The notes under the pieces are model-generated. The model was not told where the DNA came from. It did no database searches and worked only from the letters and a program-made list of their open reading frames with translations. A DNA stretch of 64,000 bases from an uncultured Rickettsiales bacterium (GTDB taxonomy: Bacteria > Pseudomonadota > Alphaproteobacteria > Micavibrionales > GCA-2720935). The position numbers were made by a program, and so were the translations under genes. This document shows positions 52,946-63,073 of the stretch, one piece after another (position 1 is the first letter of the stretch; each line of letters begins with the position of its first letter). The stretch covers positions 771,589 through 835,588 of the forward strand of contig CATLOR010000001.1 of NCBI GenBank assembly GCA_950054255.1. The letters run 5' to 3'.

Positions 52946-54262
52946 ATGAAAAAAATTATAGTGCTCTTATTTTTATGTTTTGTCACGCTCTCAACGTCTG
53001 CACAGGCTAATTTAGAGGTTGATATTACAAGAGGGAGTGTTTCGGCTCTTCCGATTGCTGTACAAGATTTTGAAGGAGAAACAATAGACCAGATTAAATT
53101 AGGGGCAGATATTGCTGAGATTGTACGCTCTAATTTGGAAAAGTCAGGTCTATTTGAAACAATTGAGCCAAGCCGATTTCCTCGTGATTTAGATGGAGAA
53201 ACCGCAGATAACCCGTTATTGCCTTTGTGGAAAAATGTAGGGGCTGATGCGTTGGTAAAAGGTATTATCTCTAAAAATGAACAAGGAAAAACACGTGTTG
53301 AGTTTCGTTTGTGGGATGTGATTGGTGGACGTCAAATGTCGGGGCTTGCTTATACAACAACGCCGAAGAATTGGCGCCGTATCGCCCATATTATGTCAGA
53401 TGAGATTTATAAACGTATTACGGGTGAGAATGGATATTTTGATTCACGTATCGTTTATGTTGCAGAAACGGGGCCAACAATTAAGCGCGTAAAACGTCTA
53501 GCAATCATGGACCAAGATGGTGCTAACCATCAATATTTAACCTCAGGGAGTGAATTGGTGTTAACACCGCGTTTTTCGCCTAATTCTCAAACAATTACTT
53601 ACTTGTCTTATTACAAGAACACGCCACGTGTTTATGTTTATGAGTTAAGCACAGGACGTCAAAAAGTGTTGGGTGATTTTAGAGGGATGACATTCGCTCC
53701 TCGTTTCTCTCCTGATGGAGAAAAGATCATCATGAGTCTTTCTTTAAACGGGAGTAGTGATATTTATACGCTTGATATCGATTCTGGTCGCAAGCAACAA
53801 TTGACATCACATCCGGCAATCGACACCAGTCCGAGCTATTCACCAGATGGAAAGCGTATTGCTTTTGAATCTGATCGAAGTGGGACGCAACAAATATATG
53901 TGATGGATGGTGATGGTCGTAATGTGCGTCGTATTACCTTTGGACAAGGGCGTTATGCGAATCCTGTATGGTCACCAAGAGGAGACTTGATTGCTTTTAC
54001 ACGTATGCAAGGGGGCTTGTTTTATATTGGGGTCATTAAACCAGATGGGACAGGTGAGCGTTTAATTGCCCAAGCCTACCATATAGAAGGACCAACTTGG
54101 TCACCAAATGGTCGTGTGATTTCTTATTTCAAAGAAAAAACAGGTCGTGATGGTCAAAAAACATCAAAAGTTTATACAATTGACTTAACAGGCTATAACG
54201 AACAAGTCATTAAAACGCCTGTTGATGGATCGGATCCTGCATGGTCACCTTTGCACGAGTGA
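52946..54262 (+). CDS. tolB: Tol-Pal system beta-propeller protein TolB
   Basis: A 438-residue periplasmic protein with a signal peptide ('[21 protein letters not shown]', residues 1-21, cut probably after AQA), the N-terminal alpha/beta domain and a six-bladed propeller with repeats of the 'P.FSPDG..I.F.S..' type ('[14 protein letters not shown]', '[20 protein letters not shown]'). Binds Pal and TolA. The 105 bases after its stop contain a promoter for pal. Confidence 0.97.
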   Translation: MKKIIVLLFLCFVTLSTSAQANLEVDITRGSVSALPIAVQDFEGETIDQIKLGADIAEIVRSNLEKSGLFETIEPSRFPRDLDGETADNPLLPLWKNVGADALVKGIISKNEQGKTRVEFRLWDVIGGRQMSGLAYTTTPKNWRRIAHIMSDEIYKRITGENGYFDSRIVYVAETGPTIKRVKRLAIMDQDGANHQYLTSGSELVLTPRFSPNSQTITYLSYYKNTPRVYVYELSTGRQKVLGDFRGMTFAPRFSPDGEKIIMSLSLNGSSDIYTLDIDSGRKQQLTSHPAIDTSPSYSPDGKRIAFESDRSGTQQIYVMDGDGRNVRRITFGQGRYANPVWSPRGDLIAFTRMQGGLFYIGVIKPDGTGERLIAQAYHIEGPTWSPNGRVISYFKEKTGRDGQKTSKVYTIDLTGYNEQVIKTPVDGSDPAWSPLHE

Positions 54263-54290
54263 TTGTGTCGAATTAAAATAACGAAACCAG

Positions 54291-54318
54291 TTGAAAGATT
54301 TCTTCTGTGTCTTATACT
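54291..54318 (+). promoter_or_regulatory. Promoter of pal
   Basis: TTGAAA (54291-54296), a 16-base spacer and TATACT (54313-54318), 50 bases upstream of the pal ATG. Gives the lipoprotein its own transcription in addition to read-through from tolB, which fits its high abundance. Confidence 0.55.
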
Positions 54319-54367
54319 TAGTGCAACATTTAACAACGAGTCTTATTGACTAGAATGGAGAGAAAAC

Positions 54368-54931
54368 ATGAAAAAATTACATTTAATGGCTTTTGCTGCG
54401 ATGCTTGCTTTAACGGCTTGTTCTGATGCATCTCAAATGGATACATCAGAAGTTCTTGTTGAAGAAAGTGCTATGGCTCAAAATAGTGGCGATAACATTG
54501 ATCCTGTGACAGGTATGCCGTTAGAAGGTTATGGTACAGAAAATATGTATGGCCAAGCAGCGAATGGTGTTCCTGCAGGTACTCAGCAAGACCTTGTAAC
54601 AAATATTGGTGACCGTGTATTTTACGGATATGATCGTTCAGACATCACACCTGAAGGTCGTGAAACATTAGAGCGTCAAGCACGTTGGTTACAGCAATAT
54701 CCATCAATCAATGTTGTGATTGAAGGTCACGCAGATGAGCGTGGGACACGTGAATACAACCTTGCTCTAGGTGATCGTCGTGCGGTTTCTGCCCGTAATT
54801 ACCTTGTCGCTTTAGGTATTAATCCAACACGTATCCGTACAATTTCATACGGTAAAGAGCGTCCAGCAGTCGCAGGTTCTAATGCAACATCATGGGCTCA
54901 AAACCGTCGTGCGGTAACAGTTGTAGAATAA
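54368..54931 (+). CDS. pal: Peptidoglycan-associated lipoprotein Pal
   Basis: A 187-residue outer-membrane lipoprotein. Signal peptide with lipobox 'LALTACSD' (Cys18), a low-complexity linker, then an OmpA-like domain ('VFYGYDRSDITPEGRETL', 'VVIEGHADERGTREYNLALG', 'RAVSARNYL') that binds meso-diaminopimelate of peptidoglycan. GGAGAG precedes the ATG. Anchors the outer membrane to the wall together with TolB. Confidence 0.98.
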   Translation: MKKLHLMAFAAMLALTACSDASQMDTSEVLVEESAMAQNSGDNIDPVTGMPLEGYGTENMYGQAANGVPAGTQQDLVTNIGDRVFYGYDRSDITPEGRETLERQARWLQQYPSINVVIEGHADERGTREYNLALGDRRAVSARNYLVALGINPTRIRTISYGKERPAVAGSNATSWAQNRRAVTVVE

Positions 54932-54944
54932 GGATATATTAATA

Positions 54945-55877
54945 ATGGCTAAGTCTAAGCATTTTGCATTTATAAGTGGTCTTGCGCTCGCGCTTTCTCT
55001 ATCTCTATCGACACCAGCTTTATCTCAAGTTGGGCATACAGATACAGAAACGCTTATGAACCGTTTGAATCAACTTGATAATCAAATGCAAACACTTAGC
55101 CGTTATATCTATCAACAAAATCCAGAATTTGCGGCCTCTCTTGGGAATGGGCAAGGCTCTTCTCAAGATAACAAGGCTGTTGTTGCTGCTTTTGAGATGC
55201 GTATGTCTGAGTTAGAGCAGCAAATTAGAGCATTCACGGGGGATATAGAGCGTTTACAGTTTGATGTAAGGCAGTTGACGCAAAAGAATATGCTTCTTGA
55301 CAGTCGTTTAGGGGCTTTATTGCAAAAGCAGGAGGAGGTAAAAGCGCTTCCTCACGCGATAACTGAGCCACAAAAACAAACTGTTACGACAACAGCATCT
55401 ACCGCTGTTGCTACGACATCAGCGTCGGCTTCGACCTCGACAAATACGACGGTTACAGCACCTCAAAATGTATTAACAACAGGGAATGCAACAGAAGCTT
55501 ATGATACTGCTTTTTCTTATGTGCAAGAAAAAGACTATGAGAAAGCAGAAAAGGCATTCAAACAATTTATCGATACATATGGCGACAATGATCTTGTTCA
55601 CAATGCACGTTATTGGTTAGGTGAAACATATTATGTACGTGGTGAATTTGATAAAGCGAGTGTTGTTTTTGCAGAAGCCTTTAAAGAGTCTCCGAAAGGG
55701 GCAAAAGCAGCTGATAATTTATTGAAGCTTGGAATGTCACTCGGGAGTGTTAGTAAAATCACGGAAGCGTGTGTGACATTAACAGAGCTTAAAAATCGTT
55801 TTCCAGATGCTCCAGCTTCTCTTTTACAAAGAGCGAATCAGCAGTTAGAAAAATATTCCTGTGATGAGCAAGAATGA
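54945..55877 (+). CDS. cpoB: Cell division coordinator CpoB (YbgF)
   Basis: A 310-residue periplasmic protein: signal peptide (residues ~1-27, 'LALALSLSLSTPALS'), a coiled-coil region (~35-125) that trimerises, a Thr/Ala/Ser linker, and C-terminal TPR repeats ('AYDTAFSYVQEKDYEKAEKA', 'ARYWLGETYYVRGEFDKAS', 'AADNLLKLGMSLG'). Coordinates peptidoglycan synthesis and Tol-Pal constriction. Its end overlaps the tilS start. Confidence 0.95.
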   Translation: MAKSKHFAFISGLALALSLSLSTPALSQVGHTDTETLMNRLNQLDNQMQTLSRYIYQQNPEFAASLGNGQGSSQDNKAVVAAFEMRMSELEQQIRAFTGDIERLQFDVRQLTQKNMLLDSRLGALLQKQEEVKALPHAITEPQKQTVTTTASTAVATTSASASTSTNTTVTAPQNVLTTGNATEAYDTAFSYVQEKDYEKAEKAFKQFIDTYGDNDLVHNARYWLGETYYVRGEFDKASVVFAEAFKESPKGAKAADNLLKLGMSLGSVSKITEACVTLTELKNRFPDAPASLLQRANQQLEKYSCDEQE

Positions 55878-57096
55878 TCTTTGTCATACATTCTATGATT
55901 CTTTTTCCCATATTTTAAAGACGTTATCTTTGCCTGAGAATGTGCCTCTTGTTTTGGCTGTTTCTGGGGGGAGTGATAGTATGGCGCTTCTTTATTTGAT
56001 GTCCCAATGGTCTAAGAGCCATGATAGGACATGCCATGTTGTTACTATTGATCATGGGTTACGCTTAGAGTCTGCTTCTGAAGTTTTATGGGTTCAAAAA
56101 CAATGTGAGGCTCTTGAGATGCACTGTGAGCGTCTTACTTTAGATCTGAACCAAAATCAAAAAACATCGATCCAAGAACGCGCGCGAGAGGCACGATTTG
56201 AGGCCTTATTTGATGTCTGTAAACGGCTAGGAGGTGCGCCTCTATTTTTAGCACATCATGCAGATGACCAGCTTGAAACATTTGTACATCGTCTTGTTTC
56301 TGGCAGTGGTATTGATGGATTGGCGGGCATGAGTGTTAAGAATAATCGTCTAGGGATTGATATATTTAGGCCTCTTTTGTCATTTAAAAAGAAGGATTTA
56401 ACTTTATTTCTTCAAGAAAGAAATCTCTCATGGTTGGAGGATCCATCTAATGAAAAAGATGTTTATACACGTGTACGTATTCGTAAATTTTTAGAAGAAG
56501 AAGGACTTTCTTCCGATCGTTTTTCAACGGTTTGTAAACGGATAGAGCGTGCTCGTACAGCATTAGATGATATTGCGCAACACCAGTTTGATCAATTTGC
56601 CTCTGTACAATTTTGGGGAGAGATTACTTTTGACTATCAGAGATGGATATCTCAGCCAACAGAAATACAGCTCCGTTTGTTAGAGAAAATGATTAGAAAA
56701 ATTCGAAAAAACGATATTGAATATATGAGCTTATCAGGTTTAGAAAAAATTGTTTATGCACCTGAGCAAAGACACACATTACATGGTTGTTTAATTGATA
56801 AAAAGGATAATGAAATTTCTGTTGTTCGAGAACCGTTAAAGCAAGTTATTACGATTATTGATAACGAGCTGTTTGTGTGGGATGCGCGTTTTAAAATTCT
56901 TGGAGGAAAAGGCTTTTATGTACGCCCTTATAAAGAAGAAGATGCTACATGGATAAAGAAGCAAAAAGATCATTATTTGGATCAAGTGCCCTCAGACTAC
57001 CGCTTAAGCACCCCAATTGTGTGTGATGAACATGGAAATATACAAGCCTCTATTCTTTTAAAACAGCATGAAACAATAGAGATTACCAGTATTTGA
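55864..57096 (+). CDS. tilS: tRNA(Ile)-lysidine synthetase TilS
   Basis: A 410-residue enzyme that modifies C34 of tRNA-Ile(CAU) to lysidine, changing its decoding from AUG to AUA. PP-loop 'LAVSGGSDSMALLYLM', 'VTIDHGLRLES', 'FLAHHADDQLETFVHRL' and 'WLEDPSNEKDVYTRVRIRKF' are all diagnostic. ATG 55864 overlaps the cpoB end by 14 bases; GTG 55861 is the alternative. Placement between cpoB and ftsH is conserved in Alphaproteobacteria. Confidence 0.96.
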   Translation: MSKNDLCHTFYDSFSHILKTLSLPENVPLVLAVSGGSDSMALLYLMSQWSKSHDRTCHVVTIDHGLRLESASEVLWVQKQCEALEMHCERLTLDLNQNQKTSIQERAREARFEALFDVCKRLGGAPLFLAHHADDQLETFVHRLVSGSGIDGLAGMSVKNNRLGIDIFRPLLSFKKKDLTLFLQERNLSWLEDPSNEKDVYTRVRIRKFLEEEGLSSDRFSTVCKRIERARTALDDIAQHQFDQFASVQFWGEITFDYQRWISQPTEIQLRLLEKMIRKIRKNDIEYMSLSGLEKIVYAPEQRHTLHGCLIDKKDNEISVVREPLKQVITIIDNELFVWDARFKILGGKGFYVRPYKEEDATWIKKQKDHYLDQVPSDYRLSTPIVCDEHGNIQASILLKQHETIEITSI

Positions 57097-57179
57097 CCAG
57101 AACAAAAGCTTGCTTTGTGAGGAAAAAATAGTACATTAGTCAAGGTATGCGTATTTGTAAAAAATGAAGGGACTTTCAC

Positions 57180-59138
57180 GTGAATAACTTTGGTAAAAAC
57201 CTGATCTTATGGGCTGTAATTGTTTTAGTTTTAGCGGCCATGCTTAACTCATTTCAAGGTGGTATGAAAGGGCAAAATCAAAGCGAAGAAGTTGCTTTTA
57301 GCGATTTCTTGAATGCCGCGCAAGAGCAAGAAGTATCTGATATCACAATGGAAGGAAACCGTGTTGTTGGTCATTATACAGATGGACGTGTTTTTAGAAC
57401 ATTAGCTCCGTCTAATACAGACTTAGTCTCTAAGCTTGAAGGAACATCTGTTCGTATTTCTGTTAAGCCTCAAAGTGATGGCTCTCCTACAATTTGGAGT
57501 GTTTTACTGTCTTGGTTCCCAATGCTTTTGTTAATTGCGGTATGGATTTTCTTTATGCGCCAAATGGGCGGTGGTGGAAGCAAAGCGATGGGCTTTGGTA
57601 AATCAAAAGCAAAACTACTGAATGAAAAAACAGGTCGTGTTACATTTAATGATGTCGCTGGTGTTGAAGAAGCTAAAGAAGAACTTGTCGAGATTGTTGA
57701 TTATTTAAAGGATCCTCAAAAATACCAACGTTTAGGCGGTAAAATCCCAAAAGGTGTTTTACTTGTAGGTCCTCCAGGTACAGGTAAGACGTTAATTGCT
57801 CGTGCTGTTGCAGGTGAAGCCGGTGTGCCTTTCTTTACAATTTCAGGATCTGATTTCGTTGAAATGTTTGTCGGTGTTGGTGCAAGCCGTGTCCGTGATA
57901 TGTTTGAACAAGGTAAAAAGAGTGCACCATGTATTATCTTTATTGATGAGATTGATGCGGTCGGACGTCATCGTGGCGCAGGTCTTGGTGGCGGTAATGA
58001 TGAGCGTGAGCAAACACTTAACCAACTCTTAGTTGAGATGGATGGATTTGAAGGAACAGAAGGCGTGATTATTATCGCGGCAACAAACCGCCCAGATGTC
58101 CTAGATCCAGCACTTCTTCGCCCAGGTCGTTTTGATCGTCAAGTTGTTGTACCGAATGCAGATATCGCGGGGCGTACAAAAATTTTAGAAGTCCATATGA
58201 AAAAATTACCGTTAGCATCGGATGTTGATGCGCGTGTGATTGCTCGTGGAACACCTGGTTTTTCAGGGGCTGATCTCGCAAATCTTGTGAATGAGGCTGC
58301 TTTGATGGCGGCTCGTCGTAATCGACGTGTTGTTTCTATGAAGGATTTTGAAGAAGCAAAAGATAAGGTTATGATGGGTGCAGAACGCCGCTCTATGGCG
58401 ATGACAGATGAGCAAAAGAAATTAACAGCTTATCATGAGGCTGGGCATGCTATTTGTGCGATTAACGAGCCAGCTTCAGATCCTATTCACAAAGCGACAA
58501 TTATTCCGCGTGGACGTGCTCTTGGAATGGTGATGCGTTTACCAGAGCAAGATCGCACCTCTATGTCACGTGAAAAGCTTTATGCTGATCTCTGTGTTGC
58601 CATGGGTGGACGTGTGGCTGAAGAGATGATCTTTGGTTATGATAAAGTAACAACAGGTGCCTCATCAGATATTCAGATGGCAACAGACATGGCCCGTAAA
58701 ATGGTCACAGAATGGGGATTGAGTGATAAGGCTGGACCTTTGCGTTACTCAAGTAACCAAGAAGAAGTTTTCCTAGGACATTCAGTTGCGCAACAGCAAA
58801 ATATGTCTGAAGCAACCGCGAATATGGTTGATTCCGAAGTGCGTTCAATTGTTGAAGGATCTTATGAACGCGCAAAGAAACTTCTAAAGAAACATGGAAA
58901 AGACTTAGAGAAATTGGCTCAAGGCTTGTTGGAATATGAAACTTTATCTGGTGATGATATTAAAGTTCTTTTAGCAGGTAAGAAGTTAGATCGTGAATCG
59001 GATATGCCAAAAGCAAGTAATGATCATGCGGGCTCAGTTCCAACAGTTGGCAGTGTTTCTGATACGCCTGTAGAAGAAAAACCAAAAGCTAAGCCTAAGA
59101 AAAAAGCCACTCCTCGTAAAAAGAAGGATGATAGTTAG
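57180..59138 (+). CDS. ftsH: ATP-dependent zinc metalloprotease FtsH
   Basis: A 652-residue membrane-anchored AAA+ protease. Two transmembrane helices (~5-23 and ~103-123), Walker A '[14 protein letters not shown]', Walker B '[15 protein letters not shown]', second region of homology '[19 protein letters not shown]' and zinc site 'AYHEAGHAI'. Degrades sigma32, LpxC and damaged membrane proteins. GTG start at 57180 follows AAGGGA (57169-57174). The Lys/Pro-rich C-terminal tail is ordinary for the class. Terminator at 59152. Confidence 0.98.
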   Translation: MNNFGKNLILWAVIVLVLAAMLNSFQGGMKGQNQSEEVAFSDFLNAAQEQEVSDITMEGNRVVGHYTDGRVFRTLAPSNTDLVSKLEGTSVRISVKPQSDGSPTIWSVLLSWFPMLLLIAVWIFFMRQMGGGGSKAMGFGKSKAKLLNEKTGRVTFNDVAGVEEAKEELVEIVDYLKDPQKYQRLGGKIPKGVLLVGPPGTGKTLIARAVAGEAGVPFFTISGSDFVEMFVGVGASRVRDMFEQGKKSAPCIIFIDEIDAVGRHRGAGLGGGNDEREQTLNQLLVEMDGFEGTEGVIIIAATNRPDVLDPALLRPGRFDRQVVVPNADIAGRTKILEVHMKKLPLASDVDARVIARGTPGFSGADLANLVNEAALMAARRNRRVVSMKDFEEAKDKVMMGAERRSMAMTDEQKKLTAYHEAGHAICAINEPASDPIHKATIIPRGRALGMVMRLPEQDRTSMSREKLYADLCVAMGGRVAEEMIFGYDKVTTGASSDIQMATDMARKMVTEWGLSDKAGPLRYSSNQEEVFLGHSVAQQQNMSEATANMVDSEVRSIVEGSYERAKKLLKKHGKDLEKLAQGLLEYETLSGDDIKVLLAGKKLDRESDMPKASNDHAGSVPTVGSVSDTPVEEKPKAKPKKKATPRKKKDDS

Positions 59139-59151
59139 ATTCGATTAAAGG

Positions 59152-59181
59152 AGCCAAGAAATTATACTCTTGGCTTTTTTT
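59152..59181 (+). terminator. Rho-independent terminator after ftsH
   Basis: AGCCAAGA (59152-59159) and TCTTGGCT (59168-59175) form a perfect 8-bp stem with an 8-base loop, followed by six T. Lies 13 bases after the ftsH stop. Confidence 0.9.
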
Positions 59182-59259
59182 ACGCAGCCTTTAATTGACA
59201 TAATTAAGCTGTGGGGGTATAGTCATATTCGTTTTAAAAACTGTAGGATTATAAAAAAA

Positions 59260-59658
59260 ATGGATGTTCAAGAGCGTATACAGCAGGTCTGGCGTGTGGA
59301 GAATAGAGATAATTCTGGCCCTTATATGGGGAGCAGTAATATTTTTAAAAAGCTTTATATTCAATTCCCAGAAGTTTGTGATTGGCCTGGTCCATTTGAA
59401 GGCCCTAAATTGGCAGCATTATTTAATGATGAGACGATAAAGGGCTGGTTCTGTGGTTTTGGAGCTTTAACAGAAGGAAGTTTTTCTTATAAGAACTGGT
59501 TTAGAGGTGTGGCTGCGCGGCAATTTTTACATGATCAAGGTTTTCATATTGCTCAATATCATTGCCAAGTACAAGATGTAAAAGAAGGTCTGTTTCAGGT
59601 GATGTTTAGAAAAAGCCATGCTATAAGACACACCGTTATTCCGTGTAATTTCGTGTAA
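59260..59658 (+). CDS. Hypothetical protein between ftsH and glmM
   Basis: A 132-residue soluble protein. It opens 'MDVQERIQQVWRVENRDNSG' followed by 'PYMGSSNIF', and has 'GWFCGFGALTEGSFSYKNWF' and 'LHDQGFHIAQYHCQ' further on. The layout 'RVE...GPY ... FGF ... WF ... GF...Y' is reminiscent of small hypothetical proteins seen on phages and in scattered bacterial genomes, but I cannot name a family. ATG 59260 is chosen over an upstream 59170 start, which would begin next to the ftsH terminator. It separates ftsH from glmM, which are often adjacent in relatives. Confidence 0.7.
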   Translation: MDVQERIQQVWRVENRDNSGPYMGSSNIFKKLYIQFPEVCDWPGPFEGPKLAALFNDETIKGWFCGFGALTEGSFSYKNWFRGVAARQFLHDQGFHIAQYHCQVQDVKEGLFQVMFRKSHAIRHTVIPCNFV

Positions 59659-59758
59659 ATAGAATGAAACCTTTTGAAAGGTTTATTGAATTGAGGCTGT
59701 TGCTGTTCTTCTCTATGATGATCGAACATAATGATAAACTAAGATGGGTGTTATTTAG

Positions 59759-61120
59759 ATGGGTAAGAAAACAAGACAATATTTCGGAACTGATGGTGTA
59801 AGAGGGCGCGCTAATACGCAGCCTATGGATGCTGAAACACTTCTTAAACTCGCGAAGGCGGTTTGTCTTAAATTTAAAAATGGTAAGAAACATTACAAGG
59901 TTGTGATCGGTAAAGATACGCGTCTTTCTGGTTATATGGTTGAGCCGGCACTAACATCTGGTTTTATTTCTATGGGCTGGGATGTGGTTATCCTAGGACC
60001 TGTGCCAACGCCGGCTGTGTCTAATTTTACACGTTCTTTACGTGCGGATTTAGGCGTGATGATTTCTGCATCTCATAATCCATATCAAGATAATGGCGTG
60101 AAGTTTTTTGATTCACAAGGATGCAAATTGTCAGATGACGTTGAAGCAGATATCGAAGCCTTGATGAATGAAGATCTAGTTTCTATTTTGCCAGCTTCTG
60201 AAAATCTAGGGCGTGCCTCTCGTTTAGACGATGCTGTTGGGCGTTATGCAGAATATACAAAAGCAACATTCCCTCGCAATATTCGTCTGGATGGTTTGAA
60301 AATTGTTGTTGATTGTGCGCATGGTGCGGCTTATAAGGTTGCGCCTCAAGTTTTATGGGAGTTAGGCGCAGAGGTCATTACAATTGGCAATAAACCGAAT
60401 GGGTTAAATATTAATGACGAATGTGGCGCAACACACCCAAATACATTGGCGGCGACTGTTTTACGTGAGAAGGCTGATATTGGGTTTGCTTTAGACGGCG
60501 ATGCTGATCGTGTTATTTTCTGTGATGAAAAAGGTCAGATTGCAGATGGAGATCAAATCATGGCTTTGATTGCGGTCTATTTGAAGAAAAACGGTCTTTT
60601 AAAAGGCAATGGGGTTGTGACAACAATCATGTCAAATATGGGCATGGAAGATTATTTGAAAGGCGCTGGAATTAATGTATATCGCTCTCAAGTAGGAGAT
60701 CGCTATGTGATTGAAAAAATGAAAGAAGAAGGCGTTAATTTCGGTGGAGAACAATCAGGTCATATTGTTATGGATGATTTCGCAACAACAGGCGATGGTC
60801 TGATTGCAGCTTTGCAAGTTCTAGCTGTATTTAAAGAAAAAGGCGGAAAATCAAGCGCGCTTTTCCATGCTTTTGACCCATATCCGCAACTTATGAAGAA
60901 TGTTCATGTCACTGATAAAACGCTGATTGAGGCATCGGATGTGCTTGCCCTTAAATCAGAGCAAGAGAAACGATTAGGTAGTGGCCGTATAGTCTTACGT
61001 GCATCTGGAACAGAGCCTGTTGTTCGTGTTATGGCTGAAGGTAAAGATTTAACACTCGTTGAAGAGGTTGTTGATCTTTTATGTGAAGCCATTGTGCACA
61101 AAGATAAAAAACGTGCTTAA
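59759..61120 (+). CDS. glmM: Phosphoglucosamine mutase
   Basis: A 453-residue enzyme that turns glucosamine-6-phosphate into glucosamine-1-phosphate for UDP-GlcNAc. Phosphoserine loop 'VMISASHNPYQDNGVKFF', metal loop 'GFALDGDADRVIFCDE', sugar loop 'FGGEQSGHIVMDDFATTGDG' and phosphate-binding 'VLRASGTEPVVRVMAEG' identify GlmM rather than other phosphohexomutases. The start 'GKKTRQYFGTDGVRGRAN' is typical. Supplies peptidoglycan and LPS precursor synthesis. Confidence 0.98.
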   Translation: MGKKTRQYFGTDGVRGRANTQPMDAETLLKLAKAVCLKFKNGKKHYKVVIGKDTRLSGYMVEPALTSGFISMGWDVVILGPVPTPAVSNFTRSLRADLGVMISASHNPYQDNGVKFFDSQGCKLSDDVEADIEALMNEDLVSILPASENLGRASRLDDAVGRYAEYTKATFPRNIRLDGLKIVVDCAHGAAYKVAPQVLWELGAEVITIGNKPNGLNINDECGATHPNTLAATVLREKADIGFALDGDADRVIFCDEKGQIADGDQIMALIAVYLKKNGLLKGNGVVTTIMSNMGMEDYLKGAGINVYRSQVGDRYVIEKMKEEGVNFGGEQSGHIVMDDFATTGDGLIAALQVLAVFKEKGGKSSALFHAFDPYPQLMKNVHVTDKTLIEASDVLALKSEQEKRLGSGRIVLRASGTEPVVRVMAEGKDLTLVEEVVDLLCEAIVHKDKKRA

Positions 61121-61277
61121 TAATTTATTATATTGTGCGATGCGAAATTTTTTGATTCCCGACTATTCTATCCAAACTTAAAAGAGCAATTTTATTTCAA
61201 TAAACACTGTTGAAATGGAAAGTTGAGTCTTGTTATAGTTTATTTAACAAATTTTTTAACATTACTTGAAATAACGC

Positions 61278-61315
61278 TTGACGATATGGTAAATATTATG
61301 TATTGTCATACCATA
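61278..61315 (+). promoter_or_regulatory. Promoter of the ankyrin gene with overlapping inverted repeat
   Basis: TTGACG (61278-61283), a 17-base spacer and TATTGT (61301-61306). TATGGTA (61285-61291) and its reverse complement TACCATA (61309-61315) flank the -10, an arrangement expected of a repressor operator. GGAGG at 61344-61348 precedes the chosen start codon. Confidence 0.5.
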
Positions 61316-61359
61316 ACAAAAGTAGTGATATAAGAAAACCGTTGGAGGCGTACGATATA

Positions 61360-61668
61360 ATGACATCAACTGATACTGAACAAGACCTAATTGATATGCT
61401 ATGGCAGGCTGCTAAGAGTGGTGATGCGTCTAGAATCCGTTTGCTTGTTTCGCGCGGTGTTGATGTAAATATTCGTAACAAAGATGGTTGGACACCTCTT
61501 CATGTTGCAACACAATATGGCCATGTTGAGGCTATGCGTACTCTGATCTCTGCACGCTCTATGCAGCGTATGTCTGGTTATGGTGTTACTTCTTATGGTC
61601 CTGTTACTTGGAATGAAACACTGAAGAAACCGATGTCTTTTTCCGAGTCTGAAACAAACGCCGCTTAA
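61360..61668 (+). CDS. Small ankyrin-repeat protein
   Basis: A 102-residue soluble protein. Residues ~10-65 form about one and a half to two ankyrin repeats: 'LWQAAKSGDASRIRLLVSRG' then 'VDVNIRNKDGWTPLHVATQY' and 'GHVEAMRTLISA', with the hallmark 'GWTPLHVAT'. The C-terminal part is Ser/Tyr/Gly-rich and probably disordered. Ankyrin repeats bind other proteins; the partner is unknown. ATG 61360 follows GGAGG (61344-61348), so an upstream in-frame ATG at 61303 is rejected. It appears to be transcribed alone from the promoter at 61278. Confidence 0.85.
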   Translation: MTSTDTEQDLIDMLWQAAKSGDASRIRLLVSRGVDVNIRNKDGWTPLHVATQYGHVEAMRTLISARSMQRMSGYGVTSYGPVTWNETLKKPMSFSESETNAA

Positions 61669-61896
61669 TTTTTTAAGGGCTTTTTTTATACCTAAAATTT
61701 CTTATTTTCTAGTTGGTAAAGCCATATTTTGTGCGCTTGCGTCATATCTGTTATGCGTAAAAGGTATTGTTCTTTTAAAGATGAGCTTTTTTCCTAAAAT
61801 AAATACCTTTTTCTTTATATTGCCCCTTTACTTGAATCGAGAACGAGCGCAGGATAGAGCTAATAGCTAATTATATTTTGAAGGAGTTTTTGGAAC

Positions 61897-63063
61897 ATGA
61901 CAAAACCAGTATTTAAACCACAAAACCCACGTTTTTCTGCTGGGCCTACAACAAAGTTCAAAGGGTGGAGTTTTGATCAATTATCAGGTGCTTTACTTGG
62001 ACGTTCTCACCGCTCAGCGGATGCTAAAGCACGTATGAAAGAGGTGATGGATCTAACTTCAGAATTATTAAATTTGCCAGAAGGGTATAAAATTGCAATT
62101 ATGCCGGGCTCTGACACGGGGGCTTTTGAAGCCGCAATGTGGAATTTGTTAGGCGGGCGCGGTGTTGATGTGTTTGCATGGGAAGCATTTGGTAAAAATT
62201 GGATTACGGATGCCGTTGACGCTTTGCAATTAGAGGATCTTCGTACATTTTGGGCAGACTATGGACAATTACCGGATCTTTCTCAAGCACAAAAAGACCG
62301 TGATATTGTTTTTACATGGAATGGAACAACGAGTGGTGTGAAGGTCCCAAATGCAGATTGGATTGCAGATGATCGCACAGGATTAACATTATGTGATGCG
62401 ACATCGGCTGTATTTGCGATGGAGCTTCCATGGGAAAAGCTCGATGTAACGACGTATTCATGGCAAAAAGTATTAGGCGGCGAAGCGCAACACGGGATTA
62501 TTATCTTAAGCCCAAGAGCGTTAAAACGTCTAGAGGAATATACACCAAGCTGGCCTGTTCCAATTCTTTTTCAACTTGCTAAAAAAGGAAAAATTAATGA
62601 AGCTATTTTTGAAGCAAACACAATCAATACGCCTTCTTTGATGTGTATTGAAGATGCTCTTATTGCTTTGAAGCATGTAAAAGAATCTGGTGGCGTTGCT
62701 GCAATGATTAAAAAATCAAAAAGTAATTTAGCTGTTGTTCAAGAGTGGGTTGATCAGACACCATGGATTGAAATGGTATGTGAGGATCCTGCTAACCAAT
62801 CAAATACATCATTATGCGTTCGTATTACAGGGGCTTCATATGAAGCTTTGTCTGAAGATGAGCAAACAGCATGTGTTAATAAAATGGTGAAAATGATCGA
62901 GGATGAAGGCGCGGGATATGATTTCAAGGCCTACCGAACAGCACCTAATGGGTTTAGAATTTGGGGGGGTATGACGATCGAAGCTGATGATATTCGTGCC
63001 CTTTTACCATGGATTGAATGGGCTTATGTTGAAGTCGTGCTAAATCAAGCAAAAGCTGCATAA
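61897..63063 (+). CDS. serC: Phosphoserine aminotransferase
   Basis: A 388-residue PLP enzyme making phosphoserine from 3-phosphohydroxypyruvate and glutamate. It belongs to the alphaproteobacterial/methanogen subtype ('PQNPRFSAGPTTKFKGWSFD' region at residues ~7-26, 'ALLGRSHRSADAKARMKEV'). PLP lysine in 'YSWQKVLGGEAQHG', and 'LCDATSAVFAMELPWEKLDV' for the cofactor aspartate. Good AAGGAG site upstream. It ends 10 bases before serA; the 228-base gap upstream holds no recognised leader or riboswitch. Confidence 0.97.
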   Translation: MTKPVFKPQNPRFSAGPTTKFKGWSFDQLSGALLGRSHRSADAKARMKEVMDLTSELLNLPEGYKIAIMPGSDTGAFEAAMWNLLGGRGVDVFAWEAFGKNWITDAVDALQLEDLRTFWADYGQLPDLSQAQKDRDIVFTWNGTTSGVKVPNADWIADDRTGLTLCDATSAVFAMELPWEKLDVTTYSWQKVLGGEAQHGIIILSPRALKRLEEYTPSWPVPILFQLAKKGKINEAIFEANTINTPSLMCIEDALIALKHVKESGGVAAMIKKSKSNLAVVQEWVDQTPWIEMVCEDPANQSNTSLCVRITGASYEALSEDEQTACVNKMVKMIEDEGAGYDFKAYRTAPNGFRIWGGMTIEADDIRALLPWIEWAYVEVVLNQAKAA

Positions 63064-63073
63064 GGAGGATGAT

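Noticed and set aside
61661..61687. CTTAA-TTTT-TTAAG with a later T-run after the ankyrin gene
   Set aside because: Five-base AT stem with three G/C bases before the T-run; may terminate but not supportable.
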